Assembly (NCBI RefSeq): GCF_003963535.1
Contig: NZ_CP034539.1
Location: 186,001 to 250,000, forward strand
Direction of reading: 5' to 3'
Origin: Streptomyces cyaneochromogenes
GTDB lineage: Bacteria; Actinomycetota; Actinomycetes; Streptomycetales; Streptomycetaceae
Length of the DNA stretch: 64,000 nucleotides
Below, piece by piece: positions 33,117 through 42,050 of this stretch. A model generated the notes under the pieces. It did no database searches. It saw only the letters and a list, made by a program, of their open reading frames with translations, and had not been told where the DNA came from. The number at the start of each line of letters is the position of its first letter. The first letter of the stretch is position 1. A program made the translations under genes and the position numbers.

Positions 33117-33995
33117 ATGGACGGCCTGCGCCGGCACAAGAGCATGTTCCTGCTGCCGGGACTGCTCACGCTCTTTCTGATCATCATTTTCCCGCTGCTG
33201 TTCACCATCCGCGTCAGCTTCTCCGGCTGGAACGTCAGCAACCCTCAGATGGACTTCATCGGAGGGGCCAACTACACCGCGATGCTGGACGACAGCCGCT
33301 ACTGGGCCTCCATCACCCGGCTGATCCTGCTGGCGGGCGGCACGGTCCTGATCCAGTACCTCATCGGGTTCGGCATGGCTCTGCTGGTCTGGCGCGAGGT
33401 ACTCGGCCGCAGATTCTGGCGGGTGCTCTTTCTCGTCCCCATGATGACCACGCCCGTGGTGATGGCCGCCATCTGGCAGACGATCTTCCATGAGTCGCTG
33501 GGGCCGGTGAACGATTCGCTGGGGATGCTGGGCCTGTCGGAAATTCCCTGGCTCACCGAGTCCGGACCGGCCCTGTTCGCGCTGAAGACCGTCGAGGTCT
33601 GGCAGTGGACCCCCTTCATGTTCCTGTTGCTGCTGGCCGGCCTGCTCAGCCTTCCCAAGGAACCGTTCATGGCCGCCGCGATCGACGGCGCCGGTACCTG
33701 GCGCACCTTCTGGAAGGTGACCTTCCCGCTGATGGCACCGGTCTCGGTCGCGGCGGTCATCATCCGACTGATCGAGGCGTCCAAGCTCTCCGACAGCGTC
33801 TACGTCCTGACATCCGGCGGGCCGGGGTCCTCCACGGAGACACCGGGTTACTACCTCTACATCCAGGGGCTCCGCGATCAGCAGACCGGCTACAGCGGGG
33901 CGATGTCCCTGACCTACCTCGTCCTGATGATCGTCACGCTCACGGTCGTCGCCGCCCTGCTCACCAGGGCCCTCAAGTTGAAGGGGGACTCATGA
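33117..33995 (+). CDS. ABC sugar/polyol permease 1
   Basis: 292 residues from ATG 33117 (AAGGAGAA 6 bases upstream); an earlier start at 33057 would add an implausible Arg/Pro-rich segment. Six hydrophobic segments begin with MFLLPGLLTLFLIIIFPLLF. The ATPase-contacting EAA loop is EPFMAAAIDGAGTWRTFWKV-TFPL. It fits the GlpP/MalF-type inner-membrane permease. Its stop overlaps the next start (ATGA). Confidence 0.9.
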   Translation: MDGLRRHKSMFLLPGLLTLFLIIIFPLLFTIRVSFSGWNVSNPQMDFIGGANYTAMLDDSRYWASITRLILLAGGTVLIQYLIGFGMALLVWREVLGRRFWRVLFLVPMMTTPVVMAAIWQTIFHESLGPVNDSLGMLGLSEIPWLTESGPALFALKTVEVWQWTPFMFLLLLAGLLSLPKEPFMAAAIDGAGTWRTFWKVTFPLMAPVSVAAVIIRLIEASKLSDSVYVLTSGGPGSSTETPGYYLYIQGLRDQQTGYSGAMSLTYLVLMIVTLTVVAALLTRALKLKGDS

Positions 33996-34837
33996 GGTCG
34001 CGCCTTTATCCCGTATTCAAGTACACCGTGATCGCCCTGTGGGCCTGCTTCGTCGCGGGACCGTTCTTCTGGGCGATGACGACCAGCTTCAAGAACGCCA
34101 ATGCCGTCCAGGGCGGCCCCACTTACCTCCCCTGGGCGCAGTACGAGCCCACCCTCACCGGCTGGCGCAACATCTTCGGCGGAGCCGGCGGCATCGATGT
34201 CATCGACCCCTTCATCAACAGTGCCATCGTCACCATCGCCGCGTCCGCCATCAGCCTGGCGCTGGGGTCCCTGGCCGCCTATGCGCTGTCCCGGTACCGG
34301 TTCAGGCTGGGCTTCATCAAGAACAGCGACATCGTCTTCTTCTTCGTCTCCCAACGGATCATGCCGCCCGTCGTCCTGGTGATCCCCTTCTTCTACCTCC
34401 TGCAATGGGGTGGCCTCCTGGACACCATCCCCGGCCTGGTCATCGTGACGGTCGCGCTGCTGCTGCCGATCGCGGTCTGGGTGATGGTGGACTTCTTCAA
34501 CGGCATCCCCCGGGAGATCGACGAGATGGCGATGCTGGACGGCTGCCCCCCGTTCCAGACCTTCGTACGGGCGATCCTGCCGAACTCCCTGCCCGGGCTG
34601 ACCGTGGCGGCGATGTTCTGCGCCGTGTTCGGCTGGAACGACTTCTTCTTCGCCTTCCGGCTCACCTTCACCGAGGTCCAGACCCTGCCTCAGGCGGTCG
34701 TCGCCCTCAACTCCTCCATTCCACCGTGGTGGACGCTGTCCGCCGCCGCGCTCTTCGGCGTGGCACCGCTGATCCTGCTCGCCCTGTGGGTGGAGCGCCT
34801 ACTGTCCAAGGGGAACCTGTCGGGAGCGGTCCGATGA
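33992..34837 (+). CDS. ABC sugar/polyol permease 2
   Basis: 281 residues from ATG 33992, overlapping the previous stop. It has six hydrophobic segments. VFFFVSQRIMPPVVLVIPFF and the EAA loop EIDEMAMLDGCPPFQTFVRA identify a MalG/GlpQ-type permease. It is coupled to the next gene by another ATGA overlap (34834-34837). Confidence 0.9.
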   Translation: MRSRLYPVFKYTVIALWACFVAGPFFWAMTTSFKNANAVQGGPTYLPWAQYEPTLTGWRNIFGGAGGIDVIDPFINSAIVTIAASAISLALGSLAAYALSRYRFRLGFIKNSDIVFFFVSQRIMPPVVLVIPFFYLLQWGGLLDTIPGLVIVTVALLLPIAVWVMVDFFNGIPREIDEMAMLDGCPPFQTFVRAILPNSLPGLTVAAMFCAVFGWNDFFFAFRLTFTEVQTLPQAVVALNSSIPPWWTLSAAALFGVAPLILLALWVERLLSKGNLSGAVR

Positions 34838-35922
34838 ATCTCAGCGCCACTGATCTGTGCCTGACCGTCGACGGCGTCGACCACCTCAAGAACGTGACCG
34901 CCACCTTCCGGCCGGGACGGCTCCACACCGTCATCGGCAGGACGATGGCAGGGAAGACGACGCTGCTGCGGGCCCTGGCCGGCCTGCAGAAAGTGGACTC
35001 CGGCTCGCTGACCCGGGCAGGGGCCGACTTCCTGAAGACGCCGGTGTGGCGGCGCGACACCGCCATGGTCTACCAGCAGTTCATCAACTATCCGCATCTC
35101 AATGTGTTCGACAACGTGGCTTTCCCGCTGAAGCGGGCCGGGCTGTCACGGGACGAGATCCGACGACGGGTACGGCAGAGCCTGGCGAGCGTGGGGCTCG
35201 CGGACTTCGAGAAGCGCAAGCCCTCCCAGCTCTCCGGCGGCCAGCAGCAGCGCGTCGCAATGGCTCGCTCCCTGGCCCGCGGTACCGGCATCCTCCTGCT
35301 CGACGAGCCACTGGCGAACCTGGACTACAAGTTGCGCGAACAGTTGCGCGACGAGTTCAAGACCCTCTTCTCGGAGCAGGGCGACACGATAGTGGTCTAC
35401 ACGACGACCGAACCCGCCGAGGCGATGATGCTCGGGGACGTGGTCCTGGTCATGCACGAGGGACGGATCCTCCAGAGCGGCACCCCGCAGGAGGTCTTCG
35501 AACGCCCGGCGACCACCACGGTGGCGTCCATCATCAACGACCCGCCCATGAACATCTTCGCGGGCCGGCTGGCGGGCGGCCAGGTCACGGTGGCCGGCTT
35601 CCAGGCCACGCACGCCTCCGCGCACCTGGCCGACCTGCCCGACGGTTCCTACCGGTTCGGCCTGCGCGCCACCGACGTCAGCCTGGCTTCCAGCGGTGTC
35701 GAGGGCCAGGTCACCTTCGTCGAGATCTCCGGCTCCGAGACCTTCGTCCATGTGGTCGTCGGCAAGACCCCCTTCGTCGTACAGATCGAGGGCATCCACG
35801 ACGTCGCCCTCGGCGACGTGGTCAGACTCCGGCTCCGTCCCGACCGGCTGTTCGCCTTCGACGAGCAGGGGGCGCTCATGCGGACACCGTCCTACGATCT
35901 CGCTTCAGTGGAAGGCCGTTGA
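34834..35922 (+). CDS. ABC transporter ATPase 1 (GlpS-like)
   Basis: 362 residues. Walker A is GRTMAGKTTLLRAL, with M-A replacing the common S-G. The Q-loop is VYQQFINYPHL, the signature LSGGQQQRVAMA, and Walker B ILLLDEPLANLD. The switch His is replaced, since VVYTTTEPAEAM has Thr-Glu where most ATPases have H-D. This matches the GlpS type of the paired glycerol-transporter ATPases. The C-terminal TOBE-like domain follows from about residue 240. Confidence 0.88.
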   Translation: MNLSATDLCLTVDGVDHLKNVTATFRPGRLHTVIGRTMAGKTTLLRALAGLQKVDSGSLTRAGADFLKTPVWRRDTAMVYQQFINYPHLNVFDNVAFPLKRAGLSRDEIRRRVRQSLASVGLADFEKRKPSQLSGGQQQRVAMARSLARGTGILLLDEPLANLDYKLREQLRDEFKTLFSEQGDTIVVYTTTEPAEAMMLGDVVLVMHEGRILQSGTPQEVFERPATTTVASIINDPPMNIFAGRLAGGQVTVAGFQATHASAHLADLPDGSYRFGLRATDVSLASSGVEGQVTFVEISGSETFVHVVVGKTPFVVQIEGIHDVALGDVVRLRLRPDRLFAFDEQGALMRTPSYDLASVEGR

Positions 35923-35923
35923 C

Positions 35924-37003
35924 ATGGCGCAGTTGGACATCATCGACGTCGGACACACATACGCGCCGGGCGCCGAGGAGGAGCGGTGGGCTCTCAAGCC
36001 GCTGAAGCTGACCTTCGAGTCCGGCAGGACGTATGCGCTGGTCGGGCCCTCGGGATGCGGCAAGACGACGCTGCTGAACATTCTGTCCGGCCTCGTCAGA
36101 CCATCCCGGGGGCGGGTGCTGTTCGACGGCGTCGACGTCACCGCCCTGCCCACAAAGGCGCGCAACATCGCCCAGGTCTTCCAGTTCCCCGTCATCTACA
36201 AGTCGATGACGGTCTACGACAACCTCGCCTTCCCCCTGCAGTGCCGACGCCAGGACAAGGCGAGGATCGACGCCAAGGTCCGGCAGGTCGCCGAGGCCCT
36301 GGACCTGCACGACCGGCTGCGGCAACCCGCTCGCGGGCTCACCGCCGACGACAAGCAGCTGATCTCACTCGGCCGCGGCCTCGTCCGTGACGACGTGGCG
36401 GCCGTCCTGATGGACGAGCCGCTCACCGTGATCGACCCGCAGCTGAAGCACTCGCTGCGACGCAAGATCCGAGAGATCACGGAGCAGTTCCGGCCCACGG
36501 TGATCTATGTGACGCACGACCAGTACGAGGCGATGAGCTTCGCGCAGGAACTGCTCGTCATGAAGGACGGCCGTGCTGTGCAGCAAGGCACCCCTGAGCA
36601 GCTGTTCGAGGCACCGTCCTCCACCTACGTCGGCTACTTCATCGGCTCACCGGCGATGAACTTCCTGACCGTGGACCGCAATGACGGGCCCTTCACGCTG
36701 GGCGGCCGGCCGCTGTCCGTCGCCTGGGACATCCCCCGCCGCACAACCGAGGTCCGAGTCGGCGTCCGGCCCGAGTACGTCAAGGTCGTCACGGACCCCG
36801 GCCCCAACACCTTCCCCGGCCGGCTGCGGGGCGTCAGTGACCACGGCGCGCAGCGCGTGCTCGACATCGAGGTCGCGGGGCAACCCGTCAGGGCCAAGAC
36901 GCCGCGGGAGGAAGGAGTTCCGGTCGGCGAGGAGGTCCTCGTGCACCTGCCGCGCGCCAAGGTCCTTCCGTACGCGGACGGTAAGTTGGTACTCCGTTCG
37001 TAA
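35924..37003 (+). CDS. ABC transporter ATPase 2 with degenerate signature (GlpT-like)
   Basis: 359 residues. Walker A is canonical (GPSGCGKTTLLNIL) and the switch region is VIYVTHDQYEAMSFAQE. The signature motif reads LTADDKQLISLGRGLV in place of LSGGQ, and Walker B is AVLMDEPLTVIDPQLK. ATPase 1 has a good signature and a changed switch, while this one has the reverse, so the two should form an asymmetric heterodimer with one competent site, as in the GlpST pair. A MOBE/TOBE domain follows. ATG 35924 begins one base after the previous stop. A hairpin 20 bases downstream ends the operon. Confidence 0.88.
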   Translation: MAQLDIIDVGHTYAPGAEEERWALKPLKLTFESGRTYALVGPSGCGKTTLLNILSGLVRPSRGRVLFDGVDVTALPTKARNIAQVFQFPVIYKSMTVYDNLAFPLQCRRQDKARIDAKVRQVAEALDLHDRLRQPARGLTADDKQLISLGRGLVRDDVAAVLMDEPLTVIDPQLKHSLRRKIREITEQFRPTVIYVTHDQYEAMSFAQELLVMKDGRAVQQGTPEQLFEAPSSTYVGYFIGSPAMNFLTVDRNDGPFTLGGRPLSVAWDIPRRTTEVRVGVRPEYVKVVTDPGPNTFPGRLRGVSDHGAQRVLDIEVAGQPVRAKTPREEGVPVGEEVLVHLPRAKVLPYADGKLVLRS

Positions 37004-37021
37004 CGATCCGTCCGCCATCAC

Positions 37022-37042
37022 CGCGACACGCTGGGTGTCGCG
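37022..37042 (+). terminator. Hairpin after the ABC operon
   Basis: CGCGACAC, loop GCTGG, GTGTCGCG: a perfect 8-bp stem starting 19 bases after the stop of ATPase 2. Confidence 0.65.
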
Positions 37043-37237
37043 AAGTCCCCAAGCCAGCACCGGCAAGGCCGTTCGTACGATCCTTTCGCCATGAGTCCCG
37101 ATGGCGCGACCGGAACGCGAGCAAGGCCCGCCTGCCCATGGATCGGTTCGTCGTCCTGCCGGTGCAGGACGACGCCGTCAAGCCGTACGCCACGCCCGTT
37201 GTGATGCAGGGTGCACAGTCATCAGCAAAGGAATCCC

Positions 37238-37570
37238 GTGATCTTCATTACCGCCAAGTTCCGAGTCCGACCCGAGCACGCCGACCGCTGGCCCGAGATC
37301 ACCGCTGACTTCACCGGGGCGACGCGCGCCGAGCCCGGCTGCCTGTGGTTCGACTGGTCGCGCAGCGTGGACGAGCCGACGGAGTACGTCCTGGTCGAGG
37401 CCTTCCGCGACGACGAGGCCGGGGTCGCGCATGTACAGTCCGCGCACTTCAAGGCTGCGCAGCAGACGCTGCCACCCCATCTGATCGAGACGCCGCGCAT
37501 TGTGAACGCGACGATTCCGCAGGAGGATTGGTCGCTCCTTGGGGAGATGGCGGTCCCAGGACAGGAATAG
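37238..37570 (+). CDS. Antibiotic biosynthesis monooxygenase (ABM) family protein
   Basis: 110 residues from GTG 37238, with AAAGGAA about 5 bases upstream; an upstream GTG at 37211 lacks a site. The ferredoxin-like ABM fold is shown by FITAKFRVRPEHADRWPEIT, GCLWFDWSRSVDEPTEYVLV, EAFRDDEAGVAHVQSAHFK and PPHLIETPRIVNATI. Members are small dimeric quinol or polyketide oxygenases without cofactor. It stands alone between the ABC operon and the desaturase; function here is unknown. Confidence 0.8.
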   Translation: MIFITAKFRVRPEHADRWPEITADFTGATRAEPGCLWFDWSRSVDEPTEYVLVEAFRDDEAGVAHVQSAHFKAAQQTLPPHLIETPRIVNATIPQEDWSLLGEMAVPGQE

Positions 37571-37931
37571 CACCCTGCCCAAGCATCAGGGAGAGACAGA
37601 GAGACGGGCCGTGGTCCAGCACGCAACCCAGAGAGGGCGGGCAGTGTCCACGTCACAGCCCCTGCCTTCCACCCAGCCCGCCCGTCGGCAAACCGAGTAC
37701 GCGTACGCACCCGACTACCGGCCCGACCACAGCAGGTCAGCGCACTACAGCTCCTCGCCGAGGGCTGTGGCCGAGCTCCTGGCGCACGTCCAGGCAGCGC
37801 AGCCGGACACCGGGCTGCCCGGATCCCGTGTCGTACGGTCTGATGTTGCGGCCGCCCTCCGTCCGCAACGGGTCTCACCGAACCCGGCGGTGCCGCCGGT
37901 ACGGCCGAGGGATCTGAACCAGTCCCGGGAA
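37571..37931. other. Intergenic region, no gene recognised
   Basis: About 360 bp between the ABM gene and the convergent desaturase. A plus-strand frame from GTG 37644 is open but low-complexity (Ser, Pro, Tyr rich) and has no conserved block, so I do not call it. Confidence 0.4.
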
Positions 37932-39050
37932 TCAGGCCGCGACGAGCTCCTGCTCGCGGTCCGGCGTCTTGACCTTGGACTTCTTGTTCGGCAGCGAGAG
38001 CCGGACGACCTTGCGCCACGCGGAGAACACTTGCTTGGGCAGCGGCCCGGTGACGTACTCCAGCTCGTACTTCTCGAACAGCGCGCGCACCTTCACCGCG
38101 ACCTCGGCGTACCGGTTGCTCGGCAGGTCCGGGAACAGGTGGTGCTCGATCTGGTGCGAGAGGTTGCCGGTCATGAAGTGCATGGCCTTGCTGCCGCTGA
38201 TGTTCGCCGAGCCCATCATCTGGCGCAGGTACCACTGGCCGCGCGTCTCGCCCTTGATCGACCGGCGCTCGAAGACCTGCACGCCCTCGGGGAAGTGCCC
38301 GCACATGATCACCGAGTGGGACCAGAGGTTGCGGACCAGGTTCGCGGTGAAGGTGGCGGCGAGCGTGGGGAGGAACGAGGGGCCGGACAGCAGCGGGTGG
38401 ATCACGTAGTCCTTGAGCACCTGCTTGCGGATCTTGCGGCCCACGGCCTTGGCCCGCGCGCGGAACTCCGGGTTGTTGCGGCGGCGCTTGTGCAGGTTCT
38501 TGCCGAGTTCCAGGTCGTACGCTGCGATGCCGTACTCGAAGAAGCAGGCGTTGATGAAGTTCCACAGCGGCTGGCCGAGGTGGAACGGGTGCCACTTCTG
38601 GTCCTCGTCGACGCGCATGATGCCGTAGCCGAGGTCGTTGTCCTTGCCGATCACGTTGGTGTACGTGTGGTGCAGCTCGTTGTGGGAGTGCTTCCACTGG
38701 TCGGCCGGCGAGACGTGGTCCCACTCCCAGGTGGTGGAGTGGATCTTCGGGTCCCGCATCCAGTCCCACTGGCCGTGCAGGATGTTGTGGCCGATCTCCA
38801 TGTTGTCCATGATCTTCGCCACGGACAGCCCGGCGGTGCCGATCAGCCACGCGGGCGGGAAGATCGAGAACAGCAGCACGCCCCTGCTGACCAGCTCGAG
38901 CTTGCGCTGCGCCGAGATGACCTTGCGGATGTAGGCGGCGTCTTTCTCGCCGCGGCTTGCGATCACCTCGTCGCGGATCGCGTCCAGCTCGCGGCCGAGC
39001 TCCTCGATCTGCTCCGCGGTCAGGTGGGCGGTGGGGTCGATGGCGGTCAA
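37932..39050 (-). CDS. Membrane fatty acid (acyl-CoA) desaturase, DesA3-like
   Basis: 372 residues. The three histidine boxes of membrane diiron desaturases are present: GHNILHGQW, HSHNELHHTYTN and HQIEHHLFPDLP. A hydrophobic stretch (LVSRGVLLFSIFPPAWLIGT) precedes them. The start is a TTG at 39048-39050 (TTG-ACC-GCC) with GTAGGAG five bases upstream. The adjacent upstream gene, 7 bases away, encodes a ferredoxin-reductase-type electron donor; this pairing is the same as mycobacterial DesA3 with Rv3230c, where the couple introduces a delta-9 double bond into stearoyl-CoA. Control by the divergent regulator at 40202 is likely. Confidence 0.92.
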   Translation of the reverse strand: MTAIDPTAHLTAEQIEELGRELDAIRDEVIASRGEKDAAYIRKVISAQRKLELVSRGVLLFSIFPPAWLIGTAGLSVAKIMDNMEIGHNILHGQWDWMRDPKIHSTTWEWDHVSPADQWKHSHNELHHTYTNVIGKDNDLGYGIMRVDEDQKWHPFHLGQPLWNFINACFFEYGIAAYDLELGKNLHKRRRNNPEFRARAKAVGRKIRKQVLKDYVIHPLLSGPSFLPTLAATFTANLVRNLWSHSVIMCGHFPEGVQVFERRSIKGETRGQWYLRQMMGSANISGSKAMHFMTGNLSHQIEHHLFPDLPSNRYAEVAVKVRALFEKYELEYVTGPLPKQVFSAWRKVVRLSLPNKKSKVKTPDREQELVAA

Positions 39051-39057
39051 GGTGCTC

Positions 39058-40113
39058 CTACCGTTCGATGTCGCAGGGGCCCGCTGCGGCGGACACGCAG
39101 GTCTGGATGAGGACGCCCGGTTCGGCCTCGGTGATATCGCCGGTGCGCAGGTCGCGGACGGCGCCCGCCTTGAGCGGCGTGACGCAGCCGAAGCAGATGC
39201 CCATGCGGCACCCGGAGGGCATGAGCACGCCGGCCTCCTCGCCGACGTCCAGCAACGGCGTGGCGCCGTCCGCGGCGACGGTCTTGCCGGTGGCGCTGAA
39301 CGTGACCTCGCCGCCCTCTCCGGCGACGACGATGCCGGCGCGGAAGCGTTCGGTGTGCAGGCGCTCTGGTACGCCGTGCCTGGCCCAGTGCTCCTCGGCG
39401 GCGTCGAGCAGCCCCGCGGGCCCGCAGGCCCAGGTCTCGCGCTCGGCCCAGTCGGGCACGAGTTCGTCGAGACGGGCGATGTCGAGCATGCCGTCTGTGT
39501 CGGTGTGCACCTCGGTGAGCCGCAGCTTCTTGTCCGCGACCAGGTCGTGCAGTTCGTTGCGGAAGATCACGTCCTGCGGCTGTGGCGCACTGTGGACCAT
39601 GACGACGTCGTCGAACTCGGTGTCGCGCAGCATGCCCATCACCGGCGTGATGCCGCTGCCGGCCGTCAGGTAGAGCACCTTGGCCGGCTTGGCCTGCGGC
39701 AGCACGAAGTCGCCGGTCGGCTGGTCGAGCTGGATCAGCGTGCCCGGTTTCGCCCTGCGGACCAGGTGGTTGCTGACCTTGCCGTCCGGGATGGCCTTCA
39801 CGGTGATCGTGAAGCGGCCGTCCTGGCGGTTTGTCGGCGAGGTGAGGGAGTAGGCACGCCACAGGCGCACCCCGTCGACGTCGACCCCGATCCGCACGTA
39901 CTGACCGGCCGTGTGGCCGCGCCAGCCCCGTCCCGGCCTGATCACGATGGTCGCGGCGTCACCCGTCTCGGGGTGCACGGCCTCGATGCGCCCACGCAGG
40001 TCTGCGCCCGCGCGCAGCGGGCTGACCAGGTCGAGGTAGTCCGACGGCAGCAGCGGCGTCGTGACCATCTCCAGCAGTTTCCACGCCCTGCTGCGGAGGG
40101 CTGTACTCGTCAT
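39058..40113 (-). CDS. Ferredoxin reductase with plant-type 2Fe-2S domain (desaturase partner)
   Basis: 351 residues from ATG 40113. The FAD-binding part has GQYVRIGVDVDGVRLWRAYS-L-T-S and the NAD-binding part VLYLTAGSGITPVMGMLRD and ETWACGPAGLL. The C-terminal 2Fe-2S domain has C-R-M-G-I-C-F-G-C and a final Cys in LIQTCVS. It transfers electrons from NAD(P)H to the neighbouring desaturase. The order reductase-desaturase with 7 bases between them points to one transcript. Confidence 0.9.
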   Translation of the reverse strand: MTSTALRSRAWKLLEMVTTPLLPSDYLDLVSPLRAGADLRGRIEAVHPETGDAATIVIRPGRGWRGHTAGQYVRIGVDVDGVRLWRAYSLTSPTNRQDGRFTITVKAIPDGKVSNHLVRRAKPGTLIQLDQPTGDFVLPQAKPAKVLYLTAGSGITPVMGMLRDTEFDDVVMVHSAPQPQDVIFRNELHDLVADKKLRLTEVHTDTDGMLDIARLDELVPDWAERETWACGPAGLLDAAEEHWARHGVPERLHTERFRAGIVVAGEGGEVTFSATGKTVAADGATPLLDVGEEAGVLMPSGCRMGICFGCVTPLKAGAVRDLRTGDITEAEPGVLIQTCVSAAAGPCDIER

Positions 40114-40201
40114 GGCTTCAGCTTGCTGTGTCTCAGGGCGTAAAGTCCTGACCGCAGGACGTGAATCTGGTCGGCTGAATTGTTCGCAGGGAATAAAAGA
40201 C

Positions 40202-41341
40202 GTGAGCCATGCAATGCGGAGGGTCAGCGAACTGGCCCTGGATGAGACGACGGTCACCGCGCTTCGGGCCGCGCTGAAGACCACCGCCGACGAGGTCGTT
40301 CAGGCGATCATCGACGAGGTCCCTCCCTACGCCAATGCCCTGTCGGGCCACATGGGCGCCACCATCCGCCGAGCCGTCCGCACCGCCCTGGGGCACTACC
40401 TGGACCTCGCGAGCGGGAACGCCACAGGCGGCGACGCCGGTGACGCGGCCTACGAGCTGGGCCGCGGCGAGGTGCGCGACGGCCGCTCGATGGACGCCCT
40501 GCTCAGCGCCTACCGGGTCGGCGCCCGCGTGGCCTGGCGATGCCTGGCAGCGGGTGCCGTACCCGCAGGTCTGCCCGCCGCCGAGGTCGCCAAGTTCGCC
40601 GAGCTGACCTTCGCCTACATCGACGAGCTCTCCGCCGCGAGCGCCGCGGGCCACGCCGACGAACTGGCCGCCCAGGGCCGGGCCCACGAGCGCCACCTGG
40701 AACAACTGGCCCGCGACCTCCTCGCCGGCGCGAGCCCGGACGTGCTGGTGGCCTCTGTCCAACGGGCCGGGTGGCAGCCTCCGGTTTCACTGACCGCGGT
40801 CCTGCTGCCCGCCGCCCAGGCCCGGCCTGCCTACCGCACGCTCGACCCGAGCACCCTCGTCCTCGACGATCTGCCGGACGCCACCGGTGTGCTGCTCGTC
40901 CCCGATGCCGACCGATCGCATCTCTTGAGGCAGCTGACCGACCGCACCGCCGTGGTCGGCCCGGCCCGGCCATGGACTCGTGCGTCCGCCTCGTACGCAC
41001 GAGCCGTACGCGCGCGCTCCCTCTCCTCTGCCATTTGCGACACCGAGGACCACCTGCCCGAGCTGGTGCTGAGCGCCGACCTGGACGCGTTCGCAGACCT
41101 GCGTGCCCGAGCTCTCGCACCGTTGCGGACCTTGCCTGTCGCGACCGCACGGCGACTGGAGGAGACGTTGCGGGAGTGGCTGCTGCACCAGGGCAGGCGG
41201 GACGAGGTGGCGGCGGCGTTGTTCGTCCATCCCCAGACAGTCCGGTACCGGATGTCGCAGCTGCGGGAGCTGTTTCCGGATCTCGCATCGCCTCACCGGC
41301 TCCTCGAACTGACGCTGGCGCTCGGTCTTCGGGTCAGCTGA
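40202..41341 (+). CDS. PucR/CdaR-type regulator with C-terminal helix-turn-helix
   Basis: 379 residues from GTG 40202; ATG 40214 is an alternative start. The N-terminal half (ALDETTVTALRAALKTTADE, GDAAYELGRGEVRDGRSMDA, LLSAYRVGARVAWRCLA) is an all-helical sensor found in this actinobacterial family. The C-terminal PucR helix-turn-helix is in ETLREWLLHQGRRDEVAAAL and FVHPQTVRYRMSQLRELFPD. It is divergent from the reductase/desaturase operon with 88 bp between starts and is probably its regulator. The effector is unknown. Confidence 0.85.
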   Translation: MSHAMRRVSELALDETTVTALRAALKTTADEVVQAIIDEVPPYANALSGHMGATIRRAVRTALGHYLDLASGNATGGDAGDAAYELGRGEVRDGRSMDALLSAYRVGARVAWRCLAAGAVPAGLPAAEVAKFAELTFAYIDELSAASAAGHADELAAQGRAHERHLEQLARDLLAGASPDVLVASVQRAGWQPPVSLTAVLLPAAQARPAYRTLDPSTLVLDDLPDATGVLLVPDADRSHLLRQLTDRTAVVGPARPWTRASASYARAVRARSLSSAICDTEDHLPELVLSADLDAFADLRARALAPLRTLPVATARRLEETLREWLLHQGRRDEVAAALFVHPQTVRYRMSQLRELFPDLASPHRLLELTLALGLRVS

Positions 41342-41468
41342 CGCGTACTTCGACCGTCCACGAAAAAGAACGGGTAGTGGCCGGCTGGGACCGGGGGTGA
41401 TGGGAAGGCAGACAAAGCCTCGGGGGATGATGGGGGTGGAAAGACAGAACGTGAGGTCAGGAGCTTCC

Positions 41469-41807
41469 ATGGCGAAGCGGGTTCACCGACCCCGTGAGGA
41501 CGCGGAGTTCGATTTCATCCTCGGGATGAGCGAAGTTCCGGTCCTCGCATACTTCACCGGGACATGGCCCAAAGCAATCGAGCCCTGCCGGGCGATGGAC
41601 CTCGTCGTGGGTGGCATCGCCGACGACTACACGGGCCGCCTGACGGCCGTCCGCGCCGACATCACGCGTTGTCCGGCCGCAACCGAGCGATACGGGATCA
41701 CCGGAGCCCCGTCCTACGTCCTGCTGAAGGAAGGAGAGGCGGTGGCCCACGGCACGGGGCCCATGACCATCGCCGAGGTACGGAAGTTCCTGGACGGCCA
41801 CCTCTGA
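41469..41807 (+). CDS. Thioredoxin-fold protein lacking the N-terminal active-site Cys
   Basis: 112 residues from ATG 41469, which follows AGGAG. The core VLAYFTGTWPKAIEPCRAMD aligns with thioredoxin, but W-C-G-P-C has become W-P-K-A-I-E-P-C, so only the resolving-position Cys remains. TAVRADITRCPAATERYGIT-GAP-SYVLLKEG keeps the cis-Pro loop and beta strands. It cannot be a normal disulfide reductase and may be monothiol-type or structural. This variant is common in Streptomyces. The upstream frame to 41397 is low-complexity and not used. Confidence 0.8.
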   Translation: MAKRVHRPREDAEFDFILGMSEVPVLAYFTGTWPKAIEPCRAMDLVVGGIADDYTGRLTAVRADITRCPAATERYGITGAPSYVLLKEGEAVAHGTGPMTIAEVRKFLDGHL

Positions 41808-41838
41808 GCGGCCGCTGCGGCACGTGGCCGCGACGCCC

Positions 41839-41872
41839 GTCTCGTCTCGTCTCGTCTCGTCTCGTCTCGTCT
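41839..41872 (+). repeat. Pentanucleotide tandem repeat (CTCGT)6
   Basis: Six perfect copies of CTCGT (41841-41870) with partial units on both sides, in the gap between the thioredoxin-like gene and the convergent GntR gene. Such repeats change in copy number by slippage and may differ between strains. Confidence 0.9.
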
Positions 41873-42050
41873 ATGGGAGCTGCGCCACAGGGAGCCCTGC
41901 CAATCGCCGCACGAAATCACGGCCATCGGTCCCGCAGCATTCGTCGCACACGTCGTCACATCGTCGGCTGACGTGTTCGAGGAGGACGCCCAGCGGTGAG
42001 GATCTGTGGATCATGCCACGGAGGCGGTCCTCCGGGTTGTGTCACCGCGG

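Noticed and set aside
31245..33491. Minus-strand open frame of 748 aa opposite the binding protein and permease
   Set aside because: It spans two well-supported plus-strand genes in an operon and shows typical antisense composition.
37644..37931. Possible small secreted protein from GTG 37644
   Set aside because: Open only as part of the antisense frame of the desaturase, with low-complexity composition and no signal peptide.
41821..41880. CTCGT repeats considered as part of a CRISPR-like array
   Set aside because: The unit is five bases with no spacers; it is a simple sequence repeat.
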